A stretch of 64,000 bases of DNA, from contig CP136061.1 of NCBI GenBank assembly GCA_032622095.1, forward strand, positions 21,702,991 to 21,766,990, written 5' to 3'. Of the stretch, positions 47,171 to 59,108 are shown piece after piece; the stretch's first letter is position 1, and every line of letters starts with the position of its first letter. This DNA is from Siphonodentalium dalli. Taxonomy: Eukaryota > Mollusca > Scaphopoda > Gadilida > Siphonodentaliidae. Position numbers and translations under genes: made by a program. The notes beneath the pieces were generated by a model. The model worked only from the letters and a program-made list of their open reading frames with translations, was not told the DNA's origin and made no database searches.

Positions 47171-48010
47171 AAAACTAGCCGATGAGCCCGACGTTGTCCG
47201 GGCTATTCAAAAACCAAATTTCAAGTCGATAGCTCCACCCGTTTCCGAGATCTGGTCTGCGCATGCGCGAAGCTGGCGTCGCACGGGCTCGGCGACCCGA
47301 TAAATTTCGTATCCGGGGCAAGATACATTCACATATCAAATTTCAAGTCGATAGCTCCACCCGTTTTCGAGATCTGGTCTGCGCATGCGCGAAGCTGCGA
47401 CGTTGTCCGGGCTATTCAAAAACCAAATTTCAAGTCGATAGCTCCACCCGTTTCCGAGATCTGGTCTGCGCATGGGCGAAGCTGGCGTCGCACGGGCTCG
47501 GCGACCCGATAAAATTCGTATCCGGGGCAAGATACATTCACATAGCAAATTTCAAGTCGATAGCTCCACCCGTTTCCGAGATCTCGTCTGCGCATGCGCG
47601 AAGCTGGCGTCGCACGGGCTCGGCGACCCGATAAAATTCGTATCCGGGGCAAGATACATTCACATACCAAATTTCAAGTCGATAGCTCCACCCGTTTCCG
47701 AGATCTCGTCTGCGCATGCGCGAAGCTGGCGTCGCACGGGCTCGGCGACCCGATAAAATTCGTATCCGGGGCAAGATACATTCACATACCAAATTTCAAG
47801 TCGATAGCTCCACCCGTTTCCGATATCTCGTCTGCGCATGCGCGAAGCTGGCGTCGCACGGGCTCGGCGACCCGATAAAATTCGTATCCGGGGCAAGATA
47901 CATTCACATACCAAATTTCAAGTCGATAGCTCCACCCGTTTCCGAGATCTCGTCTGCGCATGCGCGAAGCTGGCGTCGCACGGGCTCGGCGACCCGATAA
48001 AATTCGTATC
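47171..48010. repeat. CpG-rich tandem array, 122-bp period
   Basis: Units of exactly 122 bp (CTGCGCATGCGCGAAGCTGG, GATAGCTCCACCCGTTTCCG) repeated at least six times with very few differences. The preceding ACTAGCCGATGAGCCCGACG recurs at 48.69 kb. Open frames on both strands follow from the absence of stops and are not genes. Confidence 0.9.
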
Positions 48011-48690
48011 CGGGTGGACCCGACTTCGTCCGGGCTGTTTCCCCTCTGCTTTTCGGCGAATTGCGCGATTTGGCAAATTAATAGGCTTCGTCCGGGCTGT
48101 TTCCCCTCTGCTTTTCGGCGAATTGCGCGATTTGACCTTGAATTGTCCATTTTGAAGGTCAAGGTCAGGTGGGGTCACGATTTGACGCGTCCAAAACACC
48201 GCCCGGACAAAAGTACCCGTCGAAATCCATCCGGGTTTACCCGATTTGACCTCGAATTGATCGTTTTGAAGGTCAAGGTTAGGTCGGGGTCACGATTTGA
48301 CCCATCCAAAACACTCATTGGACAAAAGTAACCCCACGTATAAAATTTCGTCGAAATCCCATCAAAATTCGCGATTTGACCTTGAATTGACCAGATTTCA
48401 AGGTCAAGGTCATGTCGCACGGGCAAACGAAGAGGCTTAAGACACTAATTTTCATCGAAATCCCGTGATACTCGGGCGTTTGACCTTGAAATGACCAGAT
48501 TTCAAGGTAAAGGTCACGTCGCACGGGCAAATTAATAGACCCATGCCAGTCCCCGGCCGAAAGTACCCCCACATAACAAGTTTCATCAAAATTGGGTCGC
48601 CGTTTTCGAGATCATCACACACACACATACACACACCCTCACACACACACACCTCCACACACACATATCTTCCAAAATATATAATAGACT
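48011..48690. repeat. GATTTGACC-type tandem repeat and CA microsatellite
   Basis: Units GTCACGATTTGACCC.TCCAAAACAC at about 120-130 bp spacing, the same family as 15.85-16.2 kb. They end in an ACACACACAC-rich tract (48609-48666) and AAAATATATAATAGA. Confidence 0.75.
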
Positions 48691-49245
48691 AGCCGATGAG
48701 CCCGACGTTGTCCGGGCTATTCAAAAACAAAATTTCAAGTCGATAGCTTCACCCGTTTCCGAGATCTAGTCTGCGCATGCGCGAAGCTGGCGTCGCACGT
48801 GCTCGGCGACCCGATAAAATTCGTATCAGGGGCAAGATACATTCACATAGTAAATTTCAAGTCGATAGCTCCACCCGTTTCCGAGATCTCGTCTGCGCAT
48901 GCGCTGCACGGGCGTCGCACGGGCTCGCCAATACAACAACGACGACCGCCTGGTCAAACTACACACACGTACCAAGTTTCGTCCCGATCGGTCGAGAATC
49001 GTAGATTTGTATAAATGACATACAGACATACAGACAGACATACAGACATACAGACATACAGACAAACAGACAGAGGTCTTCAAAATATATATGAGATGAC
49101 ACCAATTATATGTGAAATTCAGTGTGGCGAGAGTGTTACGTTTTGTATTTCGTGACGGAGTCACACAGGTGCCATGACAGCATATAGACGCTCATATAGG
49201 CATGTTTCGGTCCGCCCGGACAAAGTCGGGTAGATTAGCTAGTAT
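48691..49245. repeat. Second ACTAGCCGATGAGCCCG copy with ACAGACAT tail
   Basis: Two more units of the 122-bp type followed by a (CATACAGA)n-like tract (49015-49075). An inverted related end, CCCGGACAAAGTCGGG then TTAGCTAGT, lies at 49217-49245. These inverted ends suggest a transposon-like boundary. Confidence 0.6.
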
Positions 49246-49520
49246 CTAATATTTTATACCCATTAACTATATAATTAGCTATATAGTATCTAATATTTTA
49301 TACCCCGGTAACCATATAAGACATGTTTATAAAGAGATATAGAAGAAACCTTAATTGCATGATTACACATTACTGTCAAAACGTCCCCGAAATCTTATTG
49401 GTATAAGCCAGCTAATCTGCGATGGCACACTGGTAATTATTCAACAACAAAGGCTACCATTATGCTGAGGAAAATTAATTATCACCTGTATGGTGCACCA
49501 AGAAGTACCGGTAAATGACG

Positions 49521-49745
49521 AAATACCAAGCTGAAGTTTTCGCGATCGCTGCATGCACTGTTTTCTATAGTTTTACGCTCGATATGTCATCAGAACTCAA
49601 ATAAAATCACGCCATGCATGTTGCTTATAATTTTTTTTTATTTCTTCAGTAAACACTACAAAATATGATTAAATATGTTCTGCCTTATATTCTTTTCTCA
49701 GCTTGCATGGTTCTGCTTGGTTCAGCTTGGTATTTCGACGTTCCG
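49521..49745. mobile_element. Inverted copy of the GTCGAAATACC MITE
   Basis: Left GACGAAATACCAAGCTGAAG and right TTCAGCTTGGTATTTCGAC. Orientation opposite to the copy at 46.39 kb, so the pair brackets the tandem-repeat cluster. Confidence 0.75.
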
Positions 49746-49950
49746 ATTTCAAGAGCTAATTTGGAGAACATTGTCTTTTGAAGGTATTTATGAACGTGTC
49801 AGGTAAATTTGTTTAAGGGATGGAATGTCCATGGTTGTATAAGCAAAGCAAAGTAAACTAGGCTCAAAATTAACTTGAATGTCGCCTATGCCTAAACCAA
49901 CATACCGGTATCAAATATTAGGGCACAAGACTCCTGTGCAAGTTTCCTAC

Positions 49951-50340
49951 AACCATGGTCATTGGGTGTGAATATTTATATTTTACATCGATCGATCGTT
50001 CGCCGATACAACACAGCCCAAAAAATGTCAATCAATCATAAAATCAGCACCCAGCCCTATATTTTATTGTCAATATCGATATGATACTAAACATACGATA
50101 AGTGTTCAAAGTATCCCCGCATCTGACGTAAATTGTTTCCCCAAACATACAACCATGGTCATTAATTGTGCGTGAATATTTAGGCCTATATACCGTACAT
50201 CGATCGAAAAAGCCCAAAAAATGTCAATCAATCATAAAATCAGCACCCAGACCAAATTTTGTCGGCAATATCGATATGATTCTAAAAATACGATAAGTGT
50301 TCAAAGTAGATCCACATGCATCTGACGTTAAAGGTACTCA
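49951..50340. repeat. 200-bp tandem duplication
   Basis: AACCATGGTCATT...GAATATTTA through CATCTGACGT recurs at 50151. The second copy is interrupted by a TTAA element, and its continuation TTGTTTCCCCAAA appears after 50798. Confidence 0.85.
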
Positions 50341-50798
50341 ACCCGATCAGACGGTCTCCATATCATCAAGATACAACAAGAACAAGAACAAGATTTCTTC
50401 ATAATACACTTTAGTTATCAGAATCGATTTATTGCAACAAAATAATGCTAACTGTCCACTATGGCATCAAATTTCCCAAAGCCTGTTATTTATCAACATT
50501 TTGTTCAACCAAATATGGCCGTATTATCACTTAAGTGTCACGTAATTTGGCCGTATTACCACTTGATTTTAGAGTTATCTATCTTCATCCACAATTTTGT
50601 CCTAGACCGTCCGCTTGACCACGTGTTCTCTGGGCCACATATAATTGCACATCTCGAGAAATAACAAACTTCAAAAATCGATATCTGATCACTCTGAGCT
50701 TTGATGGGTGGGTTCATCGACTCGAATCAAATATGTTTTACACCGAAGCCAAAGAAATAGTAATTTATGAACGCTAATTAAATTCGGATAATCTTTAA
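50338..50798. mobile_element. TTAA element, AAGGTACTCAACCCG family, copy 2
   Basis: Starts TTAAAGGTACTCAACCCG and contains the TTTGATGGGTGGGTTCATCG block of the 10.1-kb copy. The right end CGGATAATCTTTAA is diverged. The first tandem copy at 50.13 kb shows the uninterrupted site, GACGTAAATTGTTTCCCC. Confidence 0.75.
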
Positions 50799-50935
50799 TT
50801 GTTTCCCCAAAAAATTCCACTGTAAACAGTTTGTGACACCATTACATGTGAATGGTAATCAGTTGTTTACAGTTGACAGTTCTTGAACACGTGGGTTCCC
50901 AGGAATGTAAACAATGATGTAATAGAATATTCCAC

Positions 50936-51152
50936 GTGAGTACTAAGTATGTGGGTGTGTTCATCTTCTCTTCCGCGATTGGTTTACCGATTATTTTCTT
51001 GGCGGATATTCAAAGCACCCGGTTTCGCATTGCTTCGAGTGTTCATTGCGACATTTTTACAACAAACAATTGTGATCAGCAAACGACAAGCGTACATCAG
51101 ACTCCGAGATTCGACGATTGGAACATCGCGCATGAGACAGTGTCGCACTGCA
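50936..51152 (+). promoter_or_regulatory. Candidate promoter and non-coding first exon of AASS
   Basis: A GC-richer patch with a CCAAT-box complement (GATTGGTT), several CpGs, and CACTGCAG/GTAGAA at its end, which could serve as a splice donor. It precedes the AASS coding exon by about 1.0 kb on the same strand. The call is inference from composition and position. Confidence 0.3.
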
Positions 51153-51239
51153 GGTAGAATAATTATAGCTTTCGATTTTCTTGTATTGCATCAAATTGTT
51201 ACCGTAATCTGCATGTGGGTTGTGTGAAGGTCGTATCAT

Positions 51240-52192
51240 TGAGAGGGGTTCACGGAGGGAGATTGTTTACGTCGATCATGTGTTTTCTCTGATTGCTCGA
51301 CCGACTTTCGCTTTGACACTGCAGTGCACTGTTAACTGCACAAGTGTTGGCTTATCGACTATTTTAATCCCCAGAGCTTGTTGATTCTAATTATCCCTTA
51401 ACTTAAAAATTAATGATGTTATGGATTGACAGTTTTTAAAACATATGCGTATAATAATATCTCGAATCAACTTATTGAATCTTGAATTAATGTGGAAGGT
51501 ATGTGATATACCATAATCATATACATGTATATTATATTTTTCAGGATGTTGAGACCTTCTTAATTAATTGAAATGTTCAATATTAAATATTGTTAATCTT
51601 GAATTAGTCAGAGCACAAGACTAATACAAATTATAAATGTTTGTATAGCCTCATATATAGGAGAGTTTTGAAAATGGGTAAGATACCTTTCGATGCCCTT
51701 CCCACTGAGCAAAAAATAATTATCTGTGTCTACAGTCCAATACAAACTTTAGGGTAGGCACCCTTTTCTTGGGTAGGTAGGGAAACCCTGAACACAGGTA
51801 TTTTTTTTGGCCTGATGTATTTTACGATGTGAAATATTGATATTTCTTCTTTTGATATATTAATTCACACCATGGGATTTTTAAATCATCATCATCATTG
51901 TATTGTCAAATTGTCATCATCAACATTGTAATTGTCCTCAACATCATCTGCATATATCATCATCATCATCATCATCATTATCATATATCATATCATCACG
52001 TACCATTTATATATCATCATTATAGCGTCATCATAAATTTATAATCATCACTGAAAATGTTTTTCAATTTATTTTCTGTTTTGATAGACAATGAAATATT
52101 CAAGAATAACTTTCTAACACTATATAACAGCAATTTCTCATGCACAACATTATTTTCTATGTACAGTTGAAACTTATAATTTTTTTTTTCAG
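51240..52192. other. Intron upstream of the AASS coding exon
   Basis: AT-rich, with an ATC/CAT microsatellite at about 51885-52020. A possible transposon terminus (TTTTTTTTGGCC) lies at 51805-51816. Confidence 0.4.
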
Positions 52193-52306
52193 AAAAAATA
52201 CTGTCCAGGTGTGCATGACTGAAAAACTGTGGAAAATATCCAATTTCGATTTTGAAAAAAAAAATTGAAATTAAATTGACACTCAGAAGAAATTTAGAGA
52301 GTTAGA
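52193..52306 (+). other. 5' UTR part of the AASS start exon
   Basis: The exon appears to begin after a T-rich tract ending TTTCAG (AG at 52191-52192), which resembles a 3' splice site. This implies an upstream non-coding exon. It runs directly into the AASS start codon. Confidence 0.5.
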
Positions 52307-52528
52307 ATGCTCAGAAGGCCCTTGTCAGCAACATGTCGTAAAATTCGCCTGCAACACCATCTTGGTCAGATACGCTACCACTCACAACGTGTGCTTGCTA
52401 TCAGAAGAGAGACGGTTAATGTGTGGGAAAGAAGAGCACCGCTTTCACCAGCTCATGTCGGAAGACTTGTCAAGAAAAATGTCAAGGTCATTGTACAGCC
52501 GTCTAACAGACGGGCATACAACATGCAA
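52307..52528 (+). CDS. AASS: Alpha-aminoadipic semialdehyde synthase, first coding exon
   Basis: 74 codons. The first about 28 residues (MLRRPLSATCRKIRLQ...) are rich in Arg and lack acidic residues, as expected for a mitochondrial targeting peptide. Then VLAIRRETVNVWERRAPLSP and KVIVQPSNRRA match the start of the lysine-ketoglutarate reductase domain of animal AASS (VLAVRREDVN.WERRAPLAP, IQPSNRRA). The exon ends in phase 0 at GCAA/GTAAGT, a strong donor; the open frame continues 20 codons into the intron without meaning. AASS is bifunctional and performs the first two steps of lysine breakdown in mitochondria. The next exon (EDI.../FFSHT region) was not seen in the remaining 11.5 kb, so the intron is long or the gene is truncated. 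Confidence 0.92.
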
Positions 52529-52689
52529 GTAAGTTGTATATTTATTAATAATTTTGTGAAGGTTCCTTTACAGACTGGGGCTTCAAGTTAGTTCATATAA
52601 CATTATGTTATGTCCTTATGCGATTGACTTCAGGCAGAAAACCCCCCAAAAATGAATATGACTACCCAACCCAGGGACAACATCTGACC

Positions 52690-53075
52690 CAATGAACCCT
52701 GTAGGCCTACAGTCCAAACAGCAGGGATCTAAATGGGGGGGGGGGTCCAATTTCCAACTGCACCCCCTGTTTAGAAACATGGACGCTTGCGGCAATCTTG
52801 GATTTTACATTTGAACTCATTGGCACACCCTGCAGCTAATATTTACAGATGCAGGGATATTACTCTTTGCATCACAAAATACTTTGGCATGCCCTACAGC
52901 CAACATGTTTCATTCAATTGATCAAAAAATTCTTATGGCTTTTCGGTTTGACATCTGGTATTATTTAACCATTTAAAATTTCCGCATTCATTATCGCCCC
53001 TTTGACTGTAATGTAAGTAGGCCTAGGACATTTTCTCCTCCCCAAGTTGAGCTACATTTCATTGACCATTTTATT
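52690..53075. mobile_element. Fragment of AAGATGGC-family Helitron-like element, reversed
   Basis: AATCTTGGATTTTACATTTG and CCCCAAGTTGAGCTACATTT are reverse complements of the family core and 5' end. G-run at 52736-52747. Confidence 0.5.
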
Positions 53076-53158
53076 TTCACTTCATTTTTGTATGCAGACA
53101 ATTATTACATTGTGATAGAATAATTTACTTGTGTCTAACGTCATCAACTAACTGGCAT

Positions 53159-55233
53159 ATAATAAATGGTAAAATGTTCATCAACAAAAGCTTGATTAGA
53201 AAAGATGTTTATTTTATGAATGATCTTGTGGATGCCACCTCCACCTTTCTGGATTATAACACATTTTGTCAAAACTATGACATTAAAATTCCTTTCACCA
53301 CCTACCAGGGTCTTTTAGCAGCTTTACCTAAAACATGGAAAACATGCATAAGGGAAAATCAATTGAGACTCTGCACCGTGACATCCAAAAATGTTGAGAA
53401 ATTGAAAATTTGCGAAAAAGCATGCAGAACCTTTTATCCCAGTTTTTTGAGTCATTCCATCACATTTCCTGAAATATCTAAAAAAAAATTGCAGGAAAGA
53501 CTTGGGCAAACTTTCATGCCCACAGAATGGAAATCAATTTACAAAATGGCAAGTAGGATTACTAATGACACTAGTCTATTGTCTTTTCAATTCAAAATAA
53601 ATCATGATATTTTACCGGTATGTACTACCTAACTCCAAACTTATGAAATGTAAAATATCAGAAACAGAAATGTGCTCTTTTTGTCACACAGGAAAAGAAA
53701 CATGCCTACATCTATTTTATGAATGTCCGGTAACAAAATCTGTATTATTAGAATTTCAGCAGACTATTAAAGATAAATGTAACCTGCAATTTGAAGTGTC
53801 ACAAAATAATATTATATTTGGTGTACCTGATGGAAATCCAAATGAAGGAATAATAGAAATTGCTATACTTCTATTAAGAGATATATCTACTCATGTAAGA
53901 TAAGAACTATTAACCCTAATTCACATGGTTTTACAGAATGGTTAAAAACTTATAAGACAATTGAAACTGTGCCATTAAAGGGCTATTCCACAAAAAAGAT
54001 ATTTTATTCCAAGAGAGATGGAATATAATTGATGAATTATTTTTAGCATAAACGTGAGAGATGAAAAACCCACAAAAGTATCAACGGTGCAGAGTCTGAA
54101 TTGATCAATATCTTATACCATCTATTATAGACTATACTCATTCATATAAAATGATTTGAATATGTTTATTTCAGCCTATGACAAAACACTTTATATTTTA
54201 TAAGAAGAGAGGTGACTAAAAAGTCCTTCCTATTCAAGCCATAAGGAAATAGCATTCTGAGTAAAATGTAAAGTGTGTTTCCCTAATTTCGCAGACTTTG
54301 GTGTTTGTGTCATTATCTGAGTCCCCAGGCAGTATATCAATGATTTAGTATGTAAGGTGGGATATACTGTGACCGACTTGGTTGCAGTCCAATGCGACAA
54401 GTGTTGTCTGTCATGTTTGCAGCAGATATAATGTTATAATGAGTCTGTGATGTCATTAACTATCTCCATACAATCGTACAGGATCTCGTTGAAGTGTTCT
54501 CTGGTTATGTCCGGGGTGGGGGCTTTCCCTGGTGGTGTATTGGCGGTTAGCCCTTTGGGGCTTACTCCATTTGGAAGTGCATAATTCTAGGAAGCTGGAC
54601 TGTATGTTCAGTATCATTTCCTTTGCTGTCTTGTTGCCAATGGCTTTATACAGATTGATAATGTCTGTGGATATATCTGCCTTTGTGTAAAAATGGCGGG
54701 TTACAGACCATTATCTGGTGTCTGGTCAGTGCACTTAGTTTGTTCCTTGTTCTCAATAAAGGTAGTTTCAGAGGCACTCTCTAGTAGAGAGTCCATGCTA
54801 GTTTCGATGCTGGTTGGCTGTGATGTGGCCATTAACTGATGGTGGGTAAAGTGAATAAATATAAGGAGAGGTGAGAGGTTAATCTCCAGGGAAGATCACC
54901 ATCAACGAATAATCCTTTGCTAGAAATGGTCTACTAGTTTCGGATTGTTATTATCCTTCGTCAGGACCTGTGGGTGTGAGAAAAATAGGTTGCTGACTCC
55001 GTTTATATAGCCCTTGGTGCGGCATCCTTCCATGTGATTGGTTGAAACCGTATTATATTTTGAAACCATATTATATTTTATCCCACTCCTATTAATATCT
55101 TTGAAATATTTTTTTTATGATTTAACCAAGTGTATGTATTGTGTCCTTGATTCCTCACATGTCTGTATGTATTTATTTGTTTAGACCCGAATAAAAAAAA
55201 ATAAAATAAAAATAAAAAAAAAAAAAAAATTAA
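53159..55233 (+). pseudogene. 5'-truncated LINE (L1/Tx1-like) with frameshifts, in AASS intron
   Basis: The reading frame from 53159 carries INGKMFINKSLIRKDVYFMN, a C-terminal reverse-transcriptase region. It includes the zf-RVT pattern FQFKINHDILP then CSFCHTGKETCLHLFYEC (C-x2-C...H-x4-C). The frame shifts near 53610 and again near 53880, where it continues YIYSCKIRTINPNSHGF. The element ends in an A-rich tail at about 55188-55230. The 10-bp sequence TAACTGGCAT occurs just before it (53149-53158) and just after it (55234-55243), which looks like a target-site duplication. The stretch 54200-55080 may be a further insertion, with short minus-strand open frames (54701-54832, 54456-54683) that I do not recognise. 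Confidence 0.8.
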
Positions 55234-55243
55234 TAACTGGCAT

Positions 55244-56618
55244 CAACATCACATCTTATATTTAATCCCCATGGCTCTATCTATGGTGTTGTAAACTGAG
55301 TCACAGCCTTTTCTGTTTTAGCCTTTTCTGTTTTTTTGTGAGACAGGAATTCTTCGGAATGGAGACTATTGCTTGCTTTAAGAAATTGTGTAATTAATTG
55401 GTGTTTGATAATTTAACATTTTGAAGAAATTGTCGCAAATACAATCAAAAATAGTTGCAAAAAAATTCTTTAAAATACTGATACCGGTAAATCATAGGAT
55501 CATAGAACCTTTTAGTAGAGAGAAATTGTTGTCACTCAATACAATATGACATGTAATTGAAATGCTCATTGCTGAATGAAACTGTTCTATTCTTATATTC
55601 TATGGGTTTTGTAACTTTATTGTAAATGTTTGTATGCCCCATCATTCAGATTTGTTCCTGGTATAATGCTTGAGTGATTTTTTTGAGGGCTGGTATCAGC
55701 ATGAACTTGACAAATAATAATTGAAAAAAAAACTTTTACGAATGTCTATCAGTTCAAGCAGAGAGGTACCCATTCAAACTTGTCATGTGACTTTATCAGT
55801 ACCCACAAACTCAGCTGCAATGATTTGTAATGGTAAGGCCAAATGTTAAGGCCTAAAAACAATGCTTCCAGTATTAACCCACCACCCATAATTCGGACCT
55901 CGGAGCCTCTACTGATTTTATTGACAACCCCACCCCCACCTAAAAAACTAAATAACCAAGCTCTAATTACTTATCACATTATTTTTTGTTAACTGTTTTA
56001 AAAGTTAAAACAAAACAAAAAGTCAACCTATAGTTTGGCAAGGTCAGTTTGCAGGCAGGTGGTACGTTTTTTTTTTGGTTTTGTGATACCCATAATATAT
56101 GAGCAGGGGAATGCTCATATCCGGTCCCACAGTAGAGGCACCCCTGTCTTGGACTCTGGTAGTGGAAACTTCACTAATGGTGTCCAGAGCAGTCTACCTT
56201 GCGGCAGTTTACAATTGTCAGGATAAGAGTAACAAAAGCATAGAATATAACAGTCCAGACTACCTCGGATTAACCGATCTTTATCATATTCCTGTTTAAA
56301 AGCAACTGATAAATTAAATACTCTTTATTAAGGGCGTGGCATATTCCAAACTCGAAATTGACCCATACCACATACAGTGGCGAGAGTCTATAGATGAGGG
56401 ACCAGCCTAGAGGTTTAAAATTGGGAGAAGTCCCTATTTCATTATGAGGCAGAAGTGAATACTTATCAGGGAGAAGTAACAACAGCTGAAGTTTTAATTT
56501 ACACCCCAAACATCACCCTTCTATGATCCAATAAGTATAATGCAACACAAAAGCACGATTATAAAACCAGTATAGCATATATAGAAAGTAAGAACACCAT
56601 TATAATCATTAAATACTA
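55244..56618. other. No recognisable feature
   Basis: AASS intron or downstream sequence; short open frames only. Confidence 0.35.
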
Positions 56619-56703
56619 TGGTCGACTCGCATATATAAGAGAATGCATTGGCACAGGGTATATGGGTTGATACAAAAATCGGACCTGGCACTGAAAGGGT
56701 TAA
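56619..56703. mobile_element. 3' fragment of a TTAA MITE
   Basis: Half hairpin (TATGGTCGACTCGCATATAT) and terminus CCTGGCACTGAAAGGGTTAA, the subfamily of 3.7-4.2 kb. Confidence 0.75.
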
Positions 56704-56918
56704 GCATGCTGCTGGGACATATGTATACTGGTATATTGGTGAGAAGTCACTTCTCCCTGGCCCAAAAATAGGGAGAAGTGCAGCTGAGAAGTGATACATT
56801 TTAGGAAGAAGATGTCACCCAAGTCACCCTCTATTCTGGTCCCTGTCACCCAAGTCACCCTCTAGGCTGGTCCCTCTCACACAAGTCACCCTCTAGTCTG
56901 GTCCCTGCATTACAGATA

Positions 56919-57118
56919 CAGTAATGCTCTAAGTAATCGACTTCTTAACCACAGAATTACGGGTAACTTTTCAGGATTTAGTCGGAAATATGGCTTGTTG
57001 CCATTAATTGGAAAGCTCTCCCCGAGAGCTTTCCGGTGAATGGCAACAAGCCATATTTCCGACTAAATCCTGAAAAGTTACCCATAATTCTGTAAGTCGA
57101 TAACTTAGAGCATTACTG
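56919..57118. mobile_element. TA-flanked 200-bp hairpin MITE
   Basis: Almost perfect palindrome from CAGTAATGCTCTAAGTAATC, with TA directly on both sides; full version of the 605-737 element. The inner arm is TAGTCGGAAATATGGCTTGT. Confidence 0.88.
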
Positions 57119-57120
57119 TA

Positions 57121-57759
57121 GCAATAGTGCGATAACTTGAACAACAACAATGTCATGATCGAGTTTTAAAACTGGCCAGGTCTGTCTATTTTGGGCTGAG
57201 TTACGGCCCTTGAGGTGTTTCCATGCGTAGCCTATCCCCGGATGTGGAAAGATTAGATGGACTTATACGAAAACATATTTAATTGTTAAGCTAGTACACC
57301 ACCTGAAGGAATCTTTTCTATCTGAAGAACACATCATGCATATTGTAATAATTATATAACAATACAAATGTCAAAAAGATGACTTTGATAATATTTTTTT
57401 AAGAGAAAACTTGGGAAGAGCATTTTAAGCCTGTATACAAATGATTGGAAATTAATAACTGCCATAAAAAGTACATGATCTGAACTAGTGAAAGGCTCAA
57501 ATGACTATTTAGTTGAGAGTAACACTGCTTCAAGACAGTTAACATAATGAGCAGTCCAGATCATACATGTATGCTGGTACACATGTATGTGGTATCTTCA
57601 TGTAACAATCCACTCCTCCTACACTGTAGAATATTGAAACTTTTGTATAACGTTAACCACATATTTAAGATGCGCTCTATGTATAGATGACAAAAAAAAT
57701 CAATATTCTTACCGGTAACTATTACTGCCTCTTATCATTATGTTGAATGTGTAATTGGG
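57121..57759. other. No recognisable feature
   Basis: Nothing supported. Confidence 0.35.
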
Positions 57760-57939
57760 TTACTTTTATGGTGAAATCAATGTTTGGTGAGCCAACCTTT
57801 TATTATTTTATTGAAATACCAGCTGAAACAGGCTCACTTTGGGAGCCTTTACTCAGTGTCAGAGGGGCATGTGGCCCCATTGTGTGTTGGAACCTGCAGC
57901 CCCTGTGTGTACTTTGCGCACATGACAGACAGACCCTAC

Positions 57940-57972
<33 letters not shown>

Positions 57973-58160
57973 TAATATTTATTATGCTTTTTCAAATTAG
58001 ACTTCAATATATCCTCATGCAAATAGGTTCAAAATTTGCCAGGGTACCCCAAGTTACCACACCAAATTTGGTTGAAATCGGACCAGCAGTCTGGGAGAAA
58101 ATCCGGACAGACAGACAGACAGATAGACAGATCCTACTATTTTATATATATATAGATTCA
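57760..58160. repeat. Two microsatellite-ended repeat units
   Basis: Two related blocks, each ending in ACAGACAGA then CCTACTCTTTTATATATA; (TA)n at 57942-57972 and 58144-58155. Resembles the 3' ends of the Helitron-like tandem-core families. Confidence 0.5.
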
Positions 58161-59108
58161 GGGAATCAGGCCAGGGGGCACATAGTGTTTGCCAAACTCC
58201 AGGCAGAGTTATCTCCCATCGCTCTGCTGAGATACCACTGCCATAAGGACATTTGGTAAGGATTTCTTATGTGTTCTTAGTTCTTATGTTTTATGATTAA
58301 AATTTTCGATGTCTGGCTCAGTTCATATTGTTCTTATCAATACTGAAAGAATTACCATTATTGCAAACTTTTGGTGGTCAAAATAAGACATAGGTGACTA
58401 AATATAGTTCCGACGATACGTAAAAATAGATGTATCGGTCCACAAAGTACCATCCTTGTGGCAGTGCTATATCGCAGTGATAACATAGAGGGTGCTGCAT
58501 GGAGTTTGAGTGTTTGCTGGTATATAAAATACTAAAACTAGAATCAACATGTGAATGGAAATCATTTCTCTGGCAATTATTCAAATAACTTTCTTTAAAT
58601 TACTTGGCTGATTAATTTAATATTGTGTATGTGGAATATTTTTCATATGGTGGGGTCAGGGTCTGCACTGCATGACGCAAAATATTTTGTTGTTAACTGT
58701 TTTACCAAATGAAATATTATTTTCAAAATTTTCTAATAAGTTGCCAAATGATATCTGTGGAATATTGTTTTTTTTTAGGTTTTGATAACAGGCATTTCAA
58801 ATACTGCTGTTGTTATTAGCGGGGTCGTCCTGTTCACCTGGCGGCTATTGTTTCGGGTAGGTGTTGGGGCAGGTGTGATAATCCTCAACATCACAGAGCT
58901 GCCGACTATAGTTTTTATCATAATTGTTACGATGGCTAATTTCGACTGCGATGAGCGGCCGGACGATGAGGATAATTGGGGTTTTTGGAAAATTCAAAAC
59001 TCGAGGAATACAGCGCGTAGAGGGCTCATTTTGGTGTCTAACGAAAGGCCGATATTCGCCCTATCCATACATATTAACCCCGCCACTGAAAGGACACCGG
59101 AAGTTGCA
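58161..59108. other. No recognisable feature
   Basis: An open frame at 58782-59114 (plus) has no supporting splice sites or recognisable motifs; it overlaps the 3' end of the MULE relic. Confidence 0.35.

Noticed and set aside
47263-48199. Many overlapping 80-120-residue open frames on both strands
   Set aside because: Period of 122 bp moves every frame through the same unit; they reflect lack of stop codons in a CpG-rich tandem repeat.
58163-58259. Possible AASS exon ending at a GTAAGG donor
   Set aside because: Peptide (FAKLQAELSPIALLRYH) does not match any part of AASS and the segment continues from a microsatellite-ended repeat.
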